NCBI GenBank assembly: GCA_947631955.1
Contig: CANRNJ010000017.1
Coordinates: 1 to 64,000 of the forward strand
Source of the DNA: an uncultured Lachnospiraceae bacterium
Lineage (GTDB): Bacteria; Bacillota; Clostridia; Lachnospirales; Lachnospiraceae
Length of the DNA stretch: 64,000 nt
Direction: 5' to 3'
Made by a program: the position numbers and the translations under genes. The notes beneath the pieces are model-generated. The model was not told where the DNA came from. It made no database searches and saw only the letters and a list, made by a program, of their open reading frames with translations. Below are positions 16,641 through 25,983 of the stretch, piece after piece; position 1 is the stretch's first letter; each line of letters opens with the position of its first letter.

Positions 16641-17551
16641 TTCCTTTCTCCGGCTCTGTCCAAATTTCCGTGCGCTTCGGCCACAACGCGCCCGATCAGC
16701 GTATCCATATCCTGACGGCAGGACCGTCCCGTCCGCCCGCTCACCAGTGTATGCAGGACTTCCTCTGCCGCTGTTTCCGTCATATCCGTTATATCTTCGC
16801 AAAGATCCGCTCTTTTCTCTATATAGAGCAGATACTCGATATTGCCTTCCGGCCCCTTGATCGGAGAATAGGTGAGTCCAAGCGCTTCAAAACCGATCAG
16901 GTCCGCATAGTCGATGATCTTATGCGCCACTTCTTCATGGACTTTTGGGTCTTTGACCACGCCTTTCTTTCCGACTTTGTCCCGTCCGGCTTCAAACTGC
17001 GGTTTGATCAGGCAGACCATCTGTCCGCCGCTGCGCAGCAGATTTCTCGCCGGTATCAGTATTTTGGTCAGGGAGATAAAAGAAACGTCCACAGAAGCGA
17101 AATCGATCGGTTCGCCGATGTCTTCCGGCGCCACATACCGGAAATTTGTCTTTTCCATGCATATCACCCGCTCGTCGTTCCTGAGTTTCCACGCCAACTG
17201 CCCGAAACCGACATCGACAGCGTACACTTTCCGCGAGCCGTTTTGAAGCATACAGTCCGTGAATCCGCCTGTGGAAGCGCCGATATCCATACAGACCGCG
17301 CCGTCGAGCAGAATCGGGAACTCGTTCATGGCTTTTTCCAATTTCAGGCCGCCCCTGCTCACATATCTTTGATCGTTTCCCTTTACCTCTATCCGGATCC
17401 TGCTCTCGTCAAAAACGGCTCCCGCCTTGTCCTCCCGCTGGCCGTCCACAAAAACGTTTCCCGCCATAAGGATCGCTTTGGCTTTCTCCCGTGACGGAGC
17501 AAGACCCTGTTTTACCAGAATCACATCCAGTCTTTCTTTCACCCAAATCAT
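16637..17551 (-). CDS. tlyA: TlyA-family rRNA 2'-O-methyltransferase
   Basis: TlyA proteins methylate ribose in 16S and 23S rRNA (cytidine 2'-O). The N-terminal S4 RNA-binding domain reads ERLDVILVKQGLAPSREKAKAILMAGNVFVDGQ (residues 5-40). It is followed by an FtsJ-type SAM domain with CMDIGASTGGFTDCMLQNGSRKVYAVDVG, and later SVDVSFISLTKIL and LIKPQFEAGRDKVGKKGVVKD. At 304 residues it is slightly longer than usual. It lies between dxs and nadK in the conserved cluster; the stop overlaps the nadK start. Confidence 0.93.
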   Translation of the reverse strand: MIWVKERLDVILVKQGLAPSREKAKAILMAGNVFVDGQREDKAGAVFDESRIRIEVKGNDQRYVSRGGLKLEKAMNEFPILLDGAVCMDIGASTGGFTDCMLQNGSRKVYAVDVGFGQLAWKLRNDERVICMEKTNFRYVAPEDIGEPIDFASVDVSFISLTKILIPARNLLRSGGQMVCLIKPQFEAGRDKVGKKGVVKDPKVHEEVAHKIIDYADLIGFEALGLTYSPIKGPEGNIEYLLYIEKRADLCEDITDMTETAAEEVLHTLVSGRTGRSCRQDMDTLIGRVVAEAHGNLDRAGERK

Positions 17552-17630
17552 ACCCCGTATCTGTCAGCCGCCATCGGCAGCCGATTTTAATAACGCATGT
17601 TATATATCTGTGCGCGCCGCCGTGCAGGTC

Positions 17631-19514
17631 TTACTGTCCCTCATGCGCGGCAAACTGTTGGTAGCACGCCGTGATCTTTTCCACAATGGAATCCGCGTCG
17701 ATGCCGATCTCCCGTTTCAGCACTTCCACATTGCCGTGCTCCACATATTCGTCCGGGATCGCGATATTTAACACCGGGACCGGCGCTCCGATACTGTCCA
17801 CATACGTCCTCACCTTTTCCCCGTAGCCCCCGCTCAACACATTTTCTTCCATGGTCACGATCAGCTTATGGGTCCGCGACGCTTCCAGCACAGCCTGTTC
17901 ATCGATCGGCTTTATGAATCTTCCATTCGTCAAAGAACAGGAATGGCCTGCCCGCTTAAGTTTTTCGCGCACCTCCAGCCCCACTTTGACCATGCTGCCG
18001 ACTGCGAACAGAATGATATCTTCCTCTTCATAGATTGGTTCGCTCTTGCCGTACACGATCGGCGCACGGTATTCTTTCAGGCCGTCAAACGCCTCTCCCC
18101 TCGGATACCGGAGCGCCATCGGCATCTCGGATGCCACGGCAAACTTCATCATATCGGAAAGCTCCCATTTGTTCTTGGGCGCCATAATGTGCATGTTCGG
18201 TATGGAAGACAGATATGACAGGTCAAAAATGCCCTGATGGGTTTCGCCGTCGCTTCCCACCAGACCCGCCCGGTCTATCGCAAAGACCACCGGAAGGTCC
18301 TGAAGACATACGTCGTGCAGGATCTGATCGTAGGCCCTCTGTAAAAAAGACGAGTAGATCGCCACGATCGGTTTAAGGCCTCCCGCAGCCAGTCCGGCTG
18401 CAAAAGTCACCGCGTGCTCCTCGGCGATCCCAACGTCAAAGAACCGGTCGGGATACATATTGCGGAACCGTTTCAGTCCCGTGCCGTCCGGCATGGCCGC
18501 CGTGATGGCCACGACCTTTTCCTCGCGCTGCCCCAATTTGCACATGACCGTCGAAAAGATATCCGTATAATTCGCCTTGTTGTGCGGTTTGCTTGGTATG
18601 CCGGTTTCAATATCAAACGGCTCGGCGCCGTGGAACCTCGCGGGGTGTCTTTCCGCCGGGGCATACCCTTTCCCCTTCTGCGTGATGACGTGCACCAACA
18701 CCGCCCCTTTGATCTTGCGCGCTTCGCCGAACATATGCACCATGGCGGAAATATTATGTCCGTCTACCGGGCCAAGATAAGTGATGCCCATATCTTCAAA
18801 AAACATCCCCGGAACCACAAGATGCTTGAAACTGCTCTTGGCGCGCCTGATCTGCGATACCACCTTATCCCCGTATTTGGACTTGCCGTGCAGGGATCTG
18901 TACACCCCTTCTTTCAGATCCAGATACATGTCGGCCGTCCGGATACTGTTCAGATACTTTGATACGCCGCCAACATTTTCGGAGATCGACATATTGTTGT
19001 CATTGAGGACGATAATAAAGTTCGTTTCCAGCCGGGAGGCATTGTTGAGCGCTTCATAAGCCATGCCGCCGGTCAGGGAACCGTCGCCGATCACGGAAAC
19101 GATCGTATTCTTTCCGCCCTGAAGATCTCTGGCTTTCACCATACCTAAGCCTGCGGAAATCGATGTGGAACTGTGTCCCGTATCAAAACAGTCGCAGTCG
19201 CTCTCCTTGCGTTTCGGAAAGCCGCTCATACCGCCGAACTTGCGCAGATTGGCAAAGCCGTCCCTTCTTCCCGTCAGGATCTTATGCGTGTAAGACTGAT
19301 GCCCTACGTCCCAGATCAGTTTGTCTTCCGGAAGATCGAGAAACAAATGCAGCGCCATCGTCAGTTCCACGGCTCCCAGATTGGAGCCCAGATGTCCGCC
19401 CGTTTCACTGATCGTATGGATCAGGAACGCCCTGATCTCCTCCGCCAGAACGCCGTAATCAGACTCTGTAAGCTGCTTAATATCATTGGTCTTCTCTATC
19501 TTCTCTAAAAACAT
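17631..19514 (-). CDS. dxs: 1-deoxy-D-xylulose-5-phosphate synthase
   Basis: Dxs condenses pyruvate and glyceraldehyde-3-phosphate in the first step of the MEP isoprenoid pathway, using thiamine diphosphate. Motifs are GHQSYTHKILTGR, VIGDGSLTGGMAYEALNNA (thiamine and Mg binding) and the transketolase-central segment VGIAEEHAVTFAAGLAAGGLKPIVAIYSSFLQRAYDQ. At 627 residues it matches the family. It is next to ispA, the next isoprenoid step visible, and upstream of tlyA. Confidence 0.97.
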   Translation of the reverse strand: MFLEKIEKTNDIKQLTESDYGVLAEEIRAFLIHTISETGGHLGSNLGAVELTMALHLFLDLPEDKLIWDVGHQSYTHKILTGRRDGFANLRKFGGMSGFPKRKESDCDCFDTGHSSTSISAGLGMVKARDLQGGKNTIVSVIGDGSLTGGMAYEALNNASRLETNFIIVLNDNNMSISENVGGVSKYLNSIRTADMYLDLKEGVYRSLHGKSKYGDKVVSQIRRAKSSFKHLVVPGMFFEDMGITYLGPVDGHNISAMVHMFGEARKIKGAVLVHVITQKGKGYAPAERHPARFHGAEPFDIETGIPSKPHNKANYTDIFSTVMCKLGQREEKVVAITAAMPDGTGLKRFRNMYPDRFFDVGIAEEHAVTFAAGLAAGGLKPIVAIYSSFLQRAYDQILHDVCLQDLPVVFAIDRAGLVGSDGETHQGIFDLSYLSSIPNMHIMAPKNKWELSDMMKFAVASEMPMALRYPRGEAFDGLKEYRAPIVYGKSEPIYEEEDIILFAVGSMVKVGLEVREKLKRAGHSCSLTNGRFIKPIDEQAVLEASRTHKLIVTMEENVLSGGYGEKVRTYVDSIGAPVPVLNIAIPDEYVEHGNVEVLKREIGIDADSIVEKITACYQQFAAHEGQ

Positions 19515-19547
19515 CGCGATCCTCCAAGCCCGTACCTTTATAAACGC

Positions 19548-20456
19548 CTATTTCTCTCTGTAAATCAACTGTCTGACCAACTCTTCCAAAAACAGGTTCC
19601 GCCGGGGAAAAGACTCCAATATACCGGCCGCTTCATCGGATATCCGCGCCGTATCCTTCTTGGCCTGCTCCAATCCGTGCATGGCAACATAAGTCAGTTT
19701 ATGGTTCTTTTCATCGCTCCCGATGGGTTTGCCCAATACCTCCTGACTGCCCGTCACATCCAGAATATCGTCTTGGATCTGAAAGGCTATGCCGATGTCA
19801 TAAGCGCATTTTTCCAGCTTGTCCACGTCTGCCTGTCCGGCGCCTGCTAAAACCGCGCCGATCATCATGGCCGCTTGGATCAGCGCCGCCGTTTTGTGCT
19901 CATGGATAAAAAGGAGCGCTTCTTCCGTGATAAGCCCGCTGTCGGTTTCGGCTTTCAGATCCGCGCACTGTCCGCCGATCATCCCGTAAATACCGGCTTT
20001 ACGCCCAAGGATCCGGAGCGCTGATGCCGTCCGCCGGTAATCCTCCACCGACGCCGCTTCTGCAAAAGCCGCTGACGCCGTTTCAAAGGCATAATTGAGC
20101 AGTCCGTCGCCCGCAAGGACCGCCATGCCCTCGCCGTATACTACATGCGTCGTCTTACGGCCCCTGCGGTATTCGTCGTTATCCATTGACGGCAGATCGT
20201 CGTGTACGAGCGAATAAGTGTGTATCATCTCCAGCGCCGCCATAAAAAAAGGAAGCGCCTTCACCTCTTTTTCATCGCAGAACAGGGACGCGCTCTCCTC
20301 CATCAGCATAGGACGAAGTCTTTTGCCGCCTGCCGTAACCGAATAGTTCATCGCCTGCACTACCGTCTTCTGATATCCCTCTTCAGGCGGAAGAAACCTT
20401 GCAAGGGACGCTTCGATCCGTTCGGTCTTATAACTTAATTCCTCTTTAAAATTCAT
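19548..20456 (-). CDS. ispA: Farnesyl/geranyl diphosphate synthase
   Basis: This trans-prenyltransferase builds short-chain prenyl diphosphates. The first aspartate-rich motif is LVHDDLPSMDNDEYRRG and the second is IAFQIQDDILDVTG. KRLRPML is the usual allylic-substrate binding segment. At 302 residues it fits the IspA group of Firmicutes. Its start overlaps the end of xseB by 11 bases, so translation is coupled. Confidence 0.95.
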   Translation of the reverse strand: MNFKEELSYKTERIEASLARFLPPEEGYQKTVVQAMNYSVTAGGKRLRPMLMEESASLFCDEKEVKALPFFMAALEMIHTYSLVHDDLPSMDNDEYRRGRKTTHVVYGEGMAVLAGDGLLNYAFETASAAFAEAASVEDYRRTASALRILGRKAGIYGMIGGQCADLKAETDSGLITEEALLFIHEHKTAALIQAAMMIGAVLAGAGQADVDKLEKCAYDIGIAFQIQDDILDVTGSQEVLGKPIGSDEKNHKLTYVAMHGLEQAKKDTARISDEAAGILESFPRRNLFLEELVRQLIYREK

Positions 20457-20706
20457 CTAAACCACCGTCTTCGTTTATTTTCAGTACCTTTTTCTCCACC
20501 TTATCGATGGTTTCATTGCACTTCTGCAGCAGCTTCATCCCCCTGTTATACTGTTGAAAAGACTGCTCCAGCGTGATATCCTCCGCCTCAAGACAGGCAA
20601 TCACTTCCTCTACCTGCGCAAAAGCCTCTTCTATGGAGAATTCCTCGGCGGATTCCTCCTCCGGTAAGCCGGACGGCTCCGGATTCTCTTTCCGATCCGT
20701 GTTCAT
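20446..20706 (-). CDS. xseB: Exonuclease VII small subunit
   Basis: XseB forms the helical tails of exonuclease VII, which degrades single-stranded DNA. The real start is MNTDRKENPEPSG, overlapping the xseA stop by 4 bases; the upstream 54 residues in the track are a frame shadow of xseA. The core FSIEEAFAQVEEVIACLEAEDITLEQSFQQYNRGMKLLQKCNETIDKVEKKV is the family signature. At 86 residues, with an acidic linker at the N-terminus, it is only slightly long. Confidence 0.94.
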   Translation of the reverse strand: MNTDRKENPEPSGLPEEESAEEFSIEEAFAQVEEVIACLEAEDITLEQSFQQYNRGMKLLQKCNETIDKVEKKVLKINEDGGLDEF

Positions 20707-21974
20707 ATCGTATGCTGCTCCTTCCTGTCTTCGGCTGCGGGCTGCTCCCGTCTGCCCTCGTTTACGATCATATCCGGCACCGGCAGTTTTTCCGTGATCT
20801 GCGCGTTCAGCCTGCCGTCTTTTACATAGATCACCACATGGTCCCCCACCGCCGCCTGTGCGGCGCAAGTAAGCGTCTTTCCGTGGCTGTCGGCCACATA
20901 GGCATATCCTTGGTTCAACTTGTCAAGCGGCGACAATCCCTTCATCTGCTCCGCATAAAGCGCCAGTTTATGCCGATAGCCGCGCAGACATCTGTCCATC
21001 GTATTCTGCAGATGTTCCTCTAAAGATAACGACTGTGTTCTTTTAGTCCGGATCATGTTGACCGGGCTCAGATACTTCATTCTCATACGGTACTGTTCGG
21101 CTCTCTGCCGGTATCCGTCCACCGCTCTGCGGCACAGGTGCTGTAAAGTATATGAATATTCAGCGAGTTTATCCTGAAAGCTTTCAAAATCATAAACCGC
21201 AAGTTCCGCCGCCGCGGACGGCGTCGGCGCACGCAGATCCGCCACGAAATCGGCGATCGTGGTATCCGTTTCATGACCCACCGCTGAAATGATCGGGATC
21301 GGGCAGTCAAAGATCGCCTGTGCGACCGCCTCGTCGTTAAATGCCCAGAGATCCTCAATGGAACCGCCGCCCCGGCCGACAATGATCGTATCCACTCCCG
21401 CATGTTCCATGGCGTGGATCCCGTTGATAATACTGGGGACTGCGGCCTCTCCCTGAACGATGGCCGGATACAGGATGATCTGAACGTAAGGATTCCTCCG
21501 TCCGGTAATGTTGATGATATCCCGGACTGCCGCTCCCGTCGCGGCAGTCACCACTCCCAAAGTCCGGATATATCTGGGGATCGGCTGCTTATACTCCGGG
21601 GCAAACATCCCCCGCTCTTCCAGTTCCCGTTTCAGCTTTTCAAACTTCTCGTAAAGCGCGCCCGCTCCGTCCAGTTCGATCTCTTTGGCATACAGTTGAT
21701 ATCTTCCGTCCCGCTCGTAGACGTCCACTCTGCCGCTCACAACGACCTGCTGGCCTTCCTCCATTTGAAAACGCAGTCCGCCGCGGTCTGCCGCAAACAT
21801 AACGCATGATATTGTTGCTTTTGCGTCCTTTAATGTAAAATAAATATGTCCAGAGGAATGATATTTGCAGTTGCTGACCTCGCCTTTGACCATGATCGAC
21901 TGCAACATATAGTCCTGCGTGAACATATTTTTGATATAAGAATTAACCTGTGCAACTGTATACACGCTCTGCAT
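20703..21974 (-). CDS. xseA: Exonuclease VII large subunit
   Basis: This is the catalytic subunit of exonuclease VII. An N-terminal OB-fold (VYTVAQVNSYIKNMFTQDYMLQSIMVKGEVSNCKYHSSGHIYFTLKD, residues 4-50) precedes the catalytic region with VTAATGAAVRDI, IIVGRGGGSIEDLWAFNDE and ISAVGHETDTTIADFVADLRAPTPSAAAEL. At 423 residues it is typical. It lies between nusB and xseB. Confidence 0.96.
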   Translation of the reverse strand: MQSVYTVAQVNSYIKNMFTQDYMLQSIMVKGEVSNCKYHSSGHIYFTLKDAKATISCVMFAADRGGLRFQMEEGQQVVVSGRVDVYERDGRYQLYAKEIELDGAGALYEKFEKLKRELEERGMFAPEYKQPIPRYIRTLGVVTAATGAAVRDIINITGRRNPYVQIILYPAIVQGEAAVPSIINGIHAMEHAGVDTIIVGRGGGSIEDLWAFNDEAVAQAIFDCPIPIISAVGHETDTTIADFVADLRAPTPSAAAELAVYDFESFQDKLAEYSYTLQHLCRRAVDGYRQRAEQYRMRMKYLSPVNMIRTKRTQSLSLEEHLQNTMDRCLRGYRHKLALYAEQMKGLSPLDKLNQGYAYVADSHGKTLTCAAQAAVGDHVVIYVKDGRLNAQITEKLPVPDMIVNEGRREQPAAEDRKEQHTI

Positions 21975-21989
21975 AATGACACCGTCTGC

Positions 21990-22385
21990 CTACGCGAATT
22001 TTGCCAATATACCGTTGACGAAACCCGATGAAGCGTCCTGTCCGAATTTCTTGGCCAGTTCCACCGCCTCGTTGATCGCCACGCCTGTAGGAACGGTTTC
22101 GTCGCAATTGATCTCATAGACCGCCAGCCTTAAGATCGTCAGATCGACTTTTCCCATCCTCTCGGTATTCCATCCCTCGGTCTTCTCGTTCAGCTGTCTG
22201 TCGATCTCCGGCAGCATCTGCTGTATCTTATGGAATTTGTCTGCAATATACGCCGCATCCTGATCTTGGGCCGCATCCTCGTCCTCAAAAAAAAGTTTTT
22301 CCTGCTCCGGCATATCTTCCAAACTGTTAAATTCTACCCGAAACAACAGCTTAAATATCTGTTCCCGCAACTCTCTTCTACTCAT
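21990..22385 (-). CDS. nusB: Transcription antitermination factor NusB
   Basis: NusB binds boxA RNA with NusE (S10) in rRNA antitermination. The 131-residue helical protein opens with MSRRELREQIFKLLFRVEF and ends with PTGVAINEAVELAKKFGQDASSGFVNGILAKFA, both diagnostic. An acidic insertion FFEDEDAAQDQDAAY lies near residue 30. It follows the Asp23 gene, as in many Firmicutes. Confidence 0.95.
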   Translation of the reverse strand: MSRRELREQIFKLLFRVEFNSLEDMPEQEKLFFEDEDAAQDQDAAYIADKFHKIQQMLPEIDRQLNEKTEGWNTERMGKVDLTILRLAVYEINCDETVPTGVAINEAVELAKKFGQDASSGFVNGILAKFA

Positions 22386-22422
22386 AGTGATTCCTGCCGT
22401 ATCATACTAGTCTTCTATCACA

Positions 22423-22803
22423 TCAGTGCGCAACGTTGATCCCGGAGATCCGTATATTGACATCCGTCACTTCCAGTCCCGTCATGTTCTCGATGGCGCT
22501 CTTCACTTTGTTCTGAACGCGCTGACAGGTCGCCGGGATATTGAATCCGTATTCCATGGTGATGGCCAGTTCGACCTTGACCTTCTTGTTCAAGATATCC
22601 ACCTTGACGCCTTTTGCGAGTCCTTTCACGCCGACCCTGCTCAAAAGTTCCTTTGCTGCATTGCCGTTCATGGCAGCGACGCCGTCTACTTCCGTCGCCG
22701 CAAGCGCCGCGATCATCGCCACTACATCGTCCGCGATCTTTACCGTGCCGATCGCCTCTTCTTCCTGCGATAAATAGGTTGTTTTAGCTGTTTCCTGTTC
22801 CAT
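22423..22803 (-). CDS. Asp23/Gls24 family envelope stress response protein
   Basis: This family acts at the cell envelope, in some species through an anchor partner; the precise function in Clostridia is unclear. The sequence (GTVKIADDVVAMIAALAATEVDGVAAMN ... VKVELAITMEYGFNIPATCQRVQNKVKSAIENMTGLEVTDVNIRISGI) is diagnostic. I choose the ATG of MEQETAKT because GGAG lies six bases upstream; the track start is four codons earlier. It is the first gene of the nusB cluster. Confidence 0.92.
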   Translation of the reverse strand: MEQETAKTTYLSQEEEAIGTVKIADDVVAMIAALAATEVDGVAAMNGNAAKELLSRVGVKGLAKGVKVDILNKKVKVELAITMEYGFNIPATCQRVQNKVKSAIENMTGLEVTDVNIRISGINVAH

Positions 22804-22867
22804 ATCGATCTCCATGCCTTTCTGCTGTTTGGGATTAGTATATCAAAATTTCTTATTTTTGCCTAGT

Positions 22868-22951
22868 CCTATTCGGCTAAAGCCAAAAGCTCATACCATT
22901 TCTGCTGAAGCCGGAAACTCATATGGTTCCGCTAAAGCCAGAAACTCATGC
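22868..22951 (-). repeat. Three ~27-bp tandem units duplicating the end of the transglutaminase gene
   Basis: The minus strand reads ATGAGTTTCTGGCTTTAG, then ATGAGTTTCCGGCTTCAG, then ATGAGCTTTTGGCTTTAG, separated by nine or ten bases. The first unit is the last five codons plus stop (MSFWL-stop) of the upstream gene; the next two lie beyond the stop. Confidence 0.85.
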
Positions 22952-24302
22952 TGAATTGTTTCTCGTCTTCCGCATAGGATACCAGTCCGTCCGGAGAGTC
23001 GAGATATCGGAAGATCTCCTGATCCTCGATCAGCGACTCCCACATCTGCTCATACACATCGTAACTTTCACACTTTAAAGTCACATAAGCGCTCCCCTGC
23101 TCATATGCCTTCTTAAAGATCCTCTCGATCTGTTCCCGGTTCCATTCCGTAAAATAGAGGCCTTCACGCACATAATAATTGTCGTCCATGGAATCACATT
23201 CGGGCAGCTCCACCACATTGTCCGGCGTGTGCGTAAGATTCATCTGTTCCGTCGGCACGCACAGGTAATCGTAATTGATCACCGGGATCTGCTCGTCCGG
23301 ATATCCCGCCGCGCTGCCGATCGCCTGATAAGACGCATCGCCCCATGTGGTATCCACATAATAGTAACGGCCGTCAAGTTCCACCAGATTCCATGCATGT
23401 CCTTCGCCCCCGGTCACACGTCCCAGAACAAGCGTCGAGCGGATCCCCGCCTGATCGAGCAGATACTGGGTCGCTTTCGCATATCCCTGACAGACCGACT
23501 TCCCGTCTATAAACACAGAGCAGATATTCTGGCCGTCCTTCGACGACGCATCGTACTCCGTATTGTAGATCAGATATTCATAGATATATTTGACTTTCTC
23601 ATAATCATCCGCATCCTGAGGGATCCCGGCCAGGCAACGGTTTACATAACTATCTATCCGCTGCTTTTTCTCCTCGATCTCCTCCGGGCTGAAACAATAG
23701 GTGCCCGTAAACGTGATCTTCTTTAACATGTCGCCCAGTGTATATTCCGTATAAGTATACCCGTCCACATAGAAGATCTCCGGATGATCGTTCAGCACGC
23801 ACTGAAAAGCGTGCGACACCTCTTCCTTGTCGCGGCTGGACAGTTCGACATTCTCTTCATGGTTCACGATCGCGTCCCGTATTTCCAGATAGACCTGCTT
23901 CTCTTCATCCGGCAGTTTTCCATAGACATAGCCGTCCTCCGGGGCTCTCCGGACGCTGATCTGTCCGGCCGGGTCTGCCGCTGTCTGCTCCGTTCCGGAC
24001 TGCCCTGTTCCGGCCGGGTCCTCCGAGGTCTGCTCTGCTCCGGCCGGGTCTGCCGCTGCCTGCGCTGCTCCCGCCTGTCCTGCTCCGGCCGGGTCTGCCG
24101 CTGCCTGCTCTGCTCCCGCCTGTCCTGCTCCGGCCAGATCTGCCGCTGCCTGTTCCGCTTCCGGCTGTCCTGCTCCAATCAGATCCGCCTCCAGTCCCGC
24201 TCTCTGATCTTCCTGTGCAGAGTTCCCATCCGCCTGCCGCATGGAGATCATGCACCCTGTAGCAAGCAGCATAACCGCCAATAATATACCCGCTTTTCTC
24301 AT
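22932..24302 (-). CDS. Transglutaminase-like lipoprotein with Ala/Gly/Gln/Pro repeat linker
   Basis: A lipoprotein signal (MRKAGILLAVMLLATGC) predicts attachment outside the membrane. Residues ~30-115 are a repetitive linker of the type GAGQAGAEQAAADPA. The rest is a transglutaminase-like cysteine protease fold with the triad visible in order: Cys in GKSVCQGYAKA, His in GEGHAWNLVELDG and Asp in YYVDTTWGD. Such proteins in Clostridia cleave or crosslink cell-wall peptides, but the activity is not established. It is a single-gene unit downstream of prfC. The linker is encoded by 42-45-bp tandem DNA units and is probably variable in length between strains. The last codons are tandemly duplicated past the stop. 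Confidence 0.88.
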   Translation of the reverse strand: MRKAGILLAVMLLATGCMISMRQADGNSAQEDQRAGLEADLIGAGQPEAEQAAADLAGAGQAGAEQAAADPAGAGQAGAAQAAADPAGAEQTSEDPAGTGQSGTEQTAADPAGQISVRRAPEDGYVYGKLPDEEKQVYLEIRDAIVNHEENVELSSRDKEEVSHAFQCVLNDHPEIFYVDGYTYTEYTLGDMLKKITFTGTYCFSPEEIEEKKQRIDSYVNRCLAGIPQDADDYEKVKYIYEYLIYNTEYDASSKDGQNICSVFIDGKSVCQGYAKATQYLLDQAGIRSTLVLGRVTGGEGHAWNLVELDGRYYYVDTTWGDASYQAIGSAAGYPDEQIPVINYDYLCVPTEQMNLTHTPDNVVELPECDSMDDNYYVREGLYFTEWNREQIERIFKKAYEQGSAYVTLKCESYDVYEQMWESLIEDQEIFRYLDSPDGLVSYAEDEKQFSMSFWL

Positions 24303-24372
24303 ACGCGTTTACCCTTATCCACACAGATACGCAGCAGCTTGTCCGCTGAAAGTGAGAGCCGCCTCCCGGCCG

Positions 24373-25980
24373 TCAGTTCCTGCCGAACTCGGACAGGATC
24401 AATCCCTCATTCCTCTCGACTGTCATGCCGATGCTCCATTGATTGACAAACAACAGCAGCGGATTACCTTTCAGATCCCGGATCTTCTTCATATCCGAAG
24501 TCCCGGTCAGCCTGTCGAGATCGATCTGATCGTTTTCGATCCACCGGATATGCTCGTACGGCAGATTTTCCAGCTTGATCTCCACGTTATATTCATTCTC
24601 CAGACGATATTTCAATACATCGAACTGCAGTACGCCTACCACACCCACGATGATCTCTTCCATACCTGTATTGAATTCCTGAAAGATCTGAATGGCGCCT
24701 TCCTGCGCGATCTGTGTGATTCCTTTCACAAACTGTTTTCTTTTCATGGTATCGACCTGCTTCACCCGCGCGAAATGCTCAGGCGCAAAAGTAGGGATAC
24801 CCTCATATTCAAACTGTTCCTTGGGCGTACAGATCGTGTCGCCGATCGAAAAGATCCCCGGATCGAACACCCCTATGATGTCGCCCGCATACGCTTCGTT
24901 CAGGATCCTGCGCTCATCCGCCATGATCTGCTGCGGCTGCGAAAGACGCAGTATCTTACCGCCCTGAACATGCTTCACCTCGGCGTTTGCGTCAAAGCGT
25001 CCGGAACAGATACGCATGAACGCGACTCTGTCGCGGTGGGCCTTGTTCATGTTGGCCTGTATCTTAAAGACAAATGCCGAAAAATCATGTCCTACAGGAT
25101 CGATCAGCCCGATGTCCGCCTTGCGCGGAAGCGGCGGCGTCGTCATTTGAAGGAAATGTTTCAGGAAGATCTCCACGCCAAAATTTGTCAATGCCGATCC
25201 GAAAAATACCGGCGTCAGATCGCCTGCCTGTATCCGTTCCAGATCATATTCTGCGCTCGCCCCGTCCAACAGTTCTATCTCGTCCAGAAGCTGCGCTTTA
25301 AAATCTTCCCCGATCTGTTCCGCCAAGACCTGCTCGTCCGATACCGGGATCCGGGTGGCATGTCCCTCTTTCGTTCCCTTCTCCGTATCGGAATAGGTGA
25401 TCACGCATCTGCTCTCGCGCTCGTAGACGCCTTTGAAACTCTTGCCGGATCCTATCGGCCAGTTGATGGGGCATGTGGCGATCCCCAATTCCTTCTCGAT
25501 CTCGTCGAGCAGACTGAACGTATCGTTGGCGTCCCTGTCCATCTTATTGATAAAGGTAAATATCGGGATATGACGCATGACGCACACTTTAAACAGCTTG
25601 CGCGTCTGAGCCTCCACGCCCTTGGAAGCGTCGATCACCATAACGGCCGAATCCGCCGCCATCAAAGTTCTGTAAGTATCTTCAGAGAAATCCTGATGCC
25701 CCGGCGTATCCAGTATATTGATGCAGTACCCGCCATACTCAAACTGCAGCACGGAAGAAGTGACTGAGATACCTCTTTCCTTCTCGATCTCCATCCAGTC
25801 GGATACGGCGTGTCTGGCGGTCGCCTTTCCTTTCACGCTTCCCGCTAGATTGATCGCGCCGCCATACAGCAGGAATTTTTCAGTCAGCGTCGTCTTTCCG
25901 GCATCCGGGTGCGATATGATCGCAAACGTTCTTCTTTTGTTTATCTCATCTGCATAATTGCCCAAAAATTTATCCTCCAA
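24373..25980 (-). CDS. prfC: Peptide chain release factor 3
   Basis: RF3 is the GTPase that recycles RF1/RF2 after termination. G1 is ISHPDAGKTTLTEKFLLYGG, G2 lies in ERGISVTSSVLQFEY, G3 is DTPGHQDFSEDTYRTL and G4 is INKMDRDANDTFSLLDEIE. At 535 residues it has the full length. It is located four bases downstream of deoB on the same strand. Confidence 0.97.
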   Translation of the reverse strand: MEDKFLGNYADEINKRRTFAIISHPDAGKTTLTEKFLLYGGAINLAGSVKGKATARHAVSDWMEIEKERGISVTSSVLQFEYGGYCINILDTPGHQDFSEDTYRTLMAADSAVMVIDASKGVEAQTRKLFKVCVMRHIPIFTFINKMDRDANDTFSLLDEIEKELGIATCPINWPIGSGKSFKGVYERESRCVITYSDTEKGTKEGHATRIPVSDEQVLAEQIGEDFKAQLLDEIELLDGASAEYDLERIQAGDLTPVFFGSALTNFGVEIFLKHFLQMTTPPLPRKADIGLIDPVGHDFSAFVFKIQANMNKAHRDRVAFMRICSGRFDANAEVKHVQGGKILRLSQPQQIMADERRILNEAYAGDIIGVFDPGIFSIGDTICTPKEQFEYEGIPTFAPEHFARVKQVDTMKRKQFVKGITQIAQEGAIQIFQEFNTGMEEIIVGVVGVLQFDVLKYRLENEYNVEIKLENLPYEHIRWIENDQIDLDRLTGTSDMKKIRDLKGNPLLLFVNQWSIGMTVERNEGLILSEFGRN

Positions 25981-25983
25981 GTT

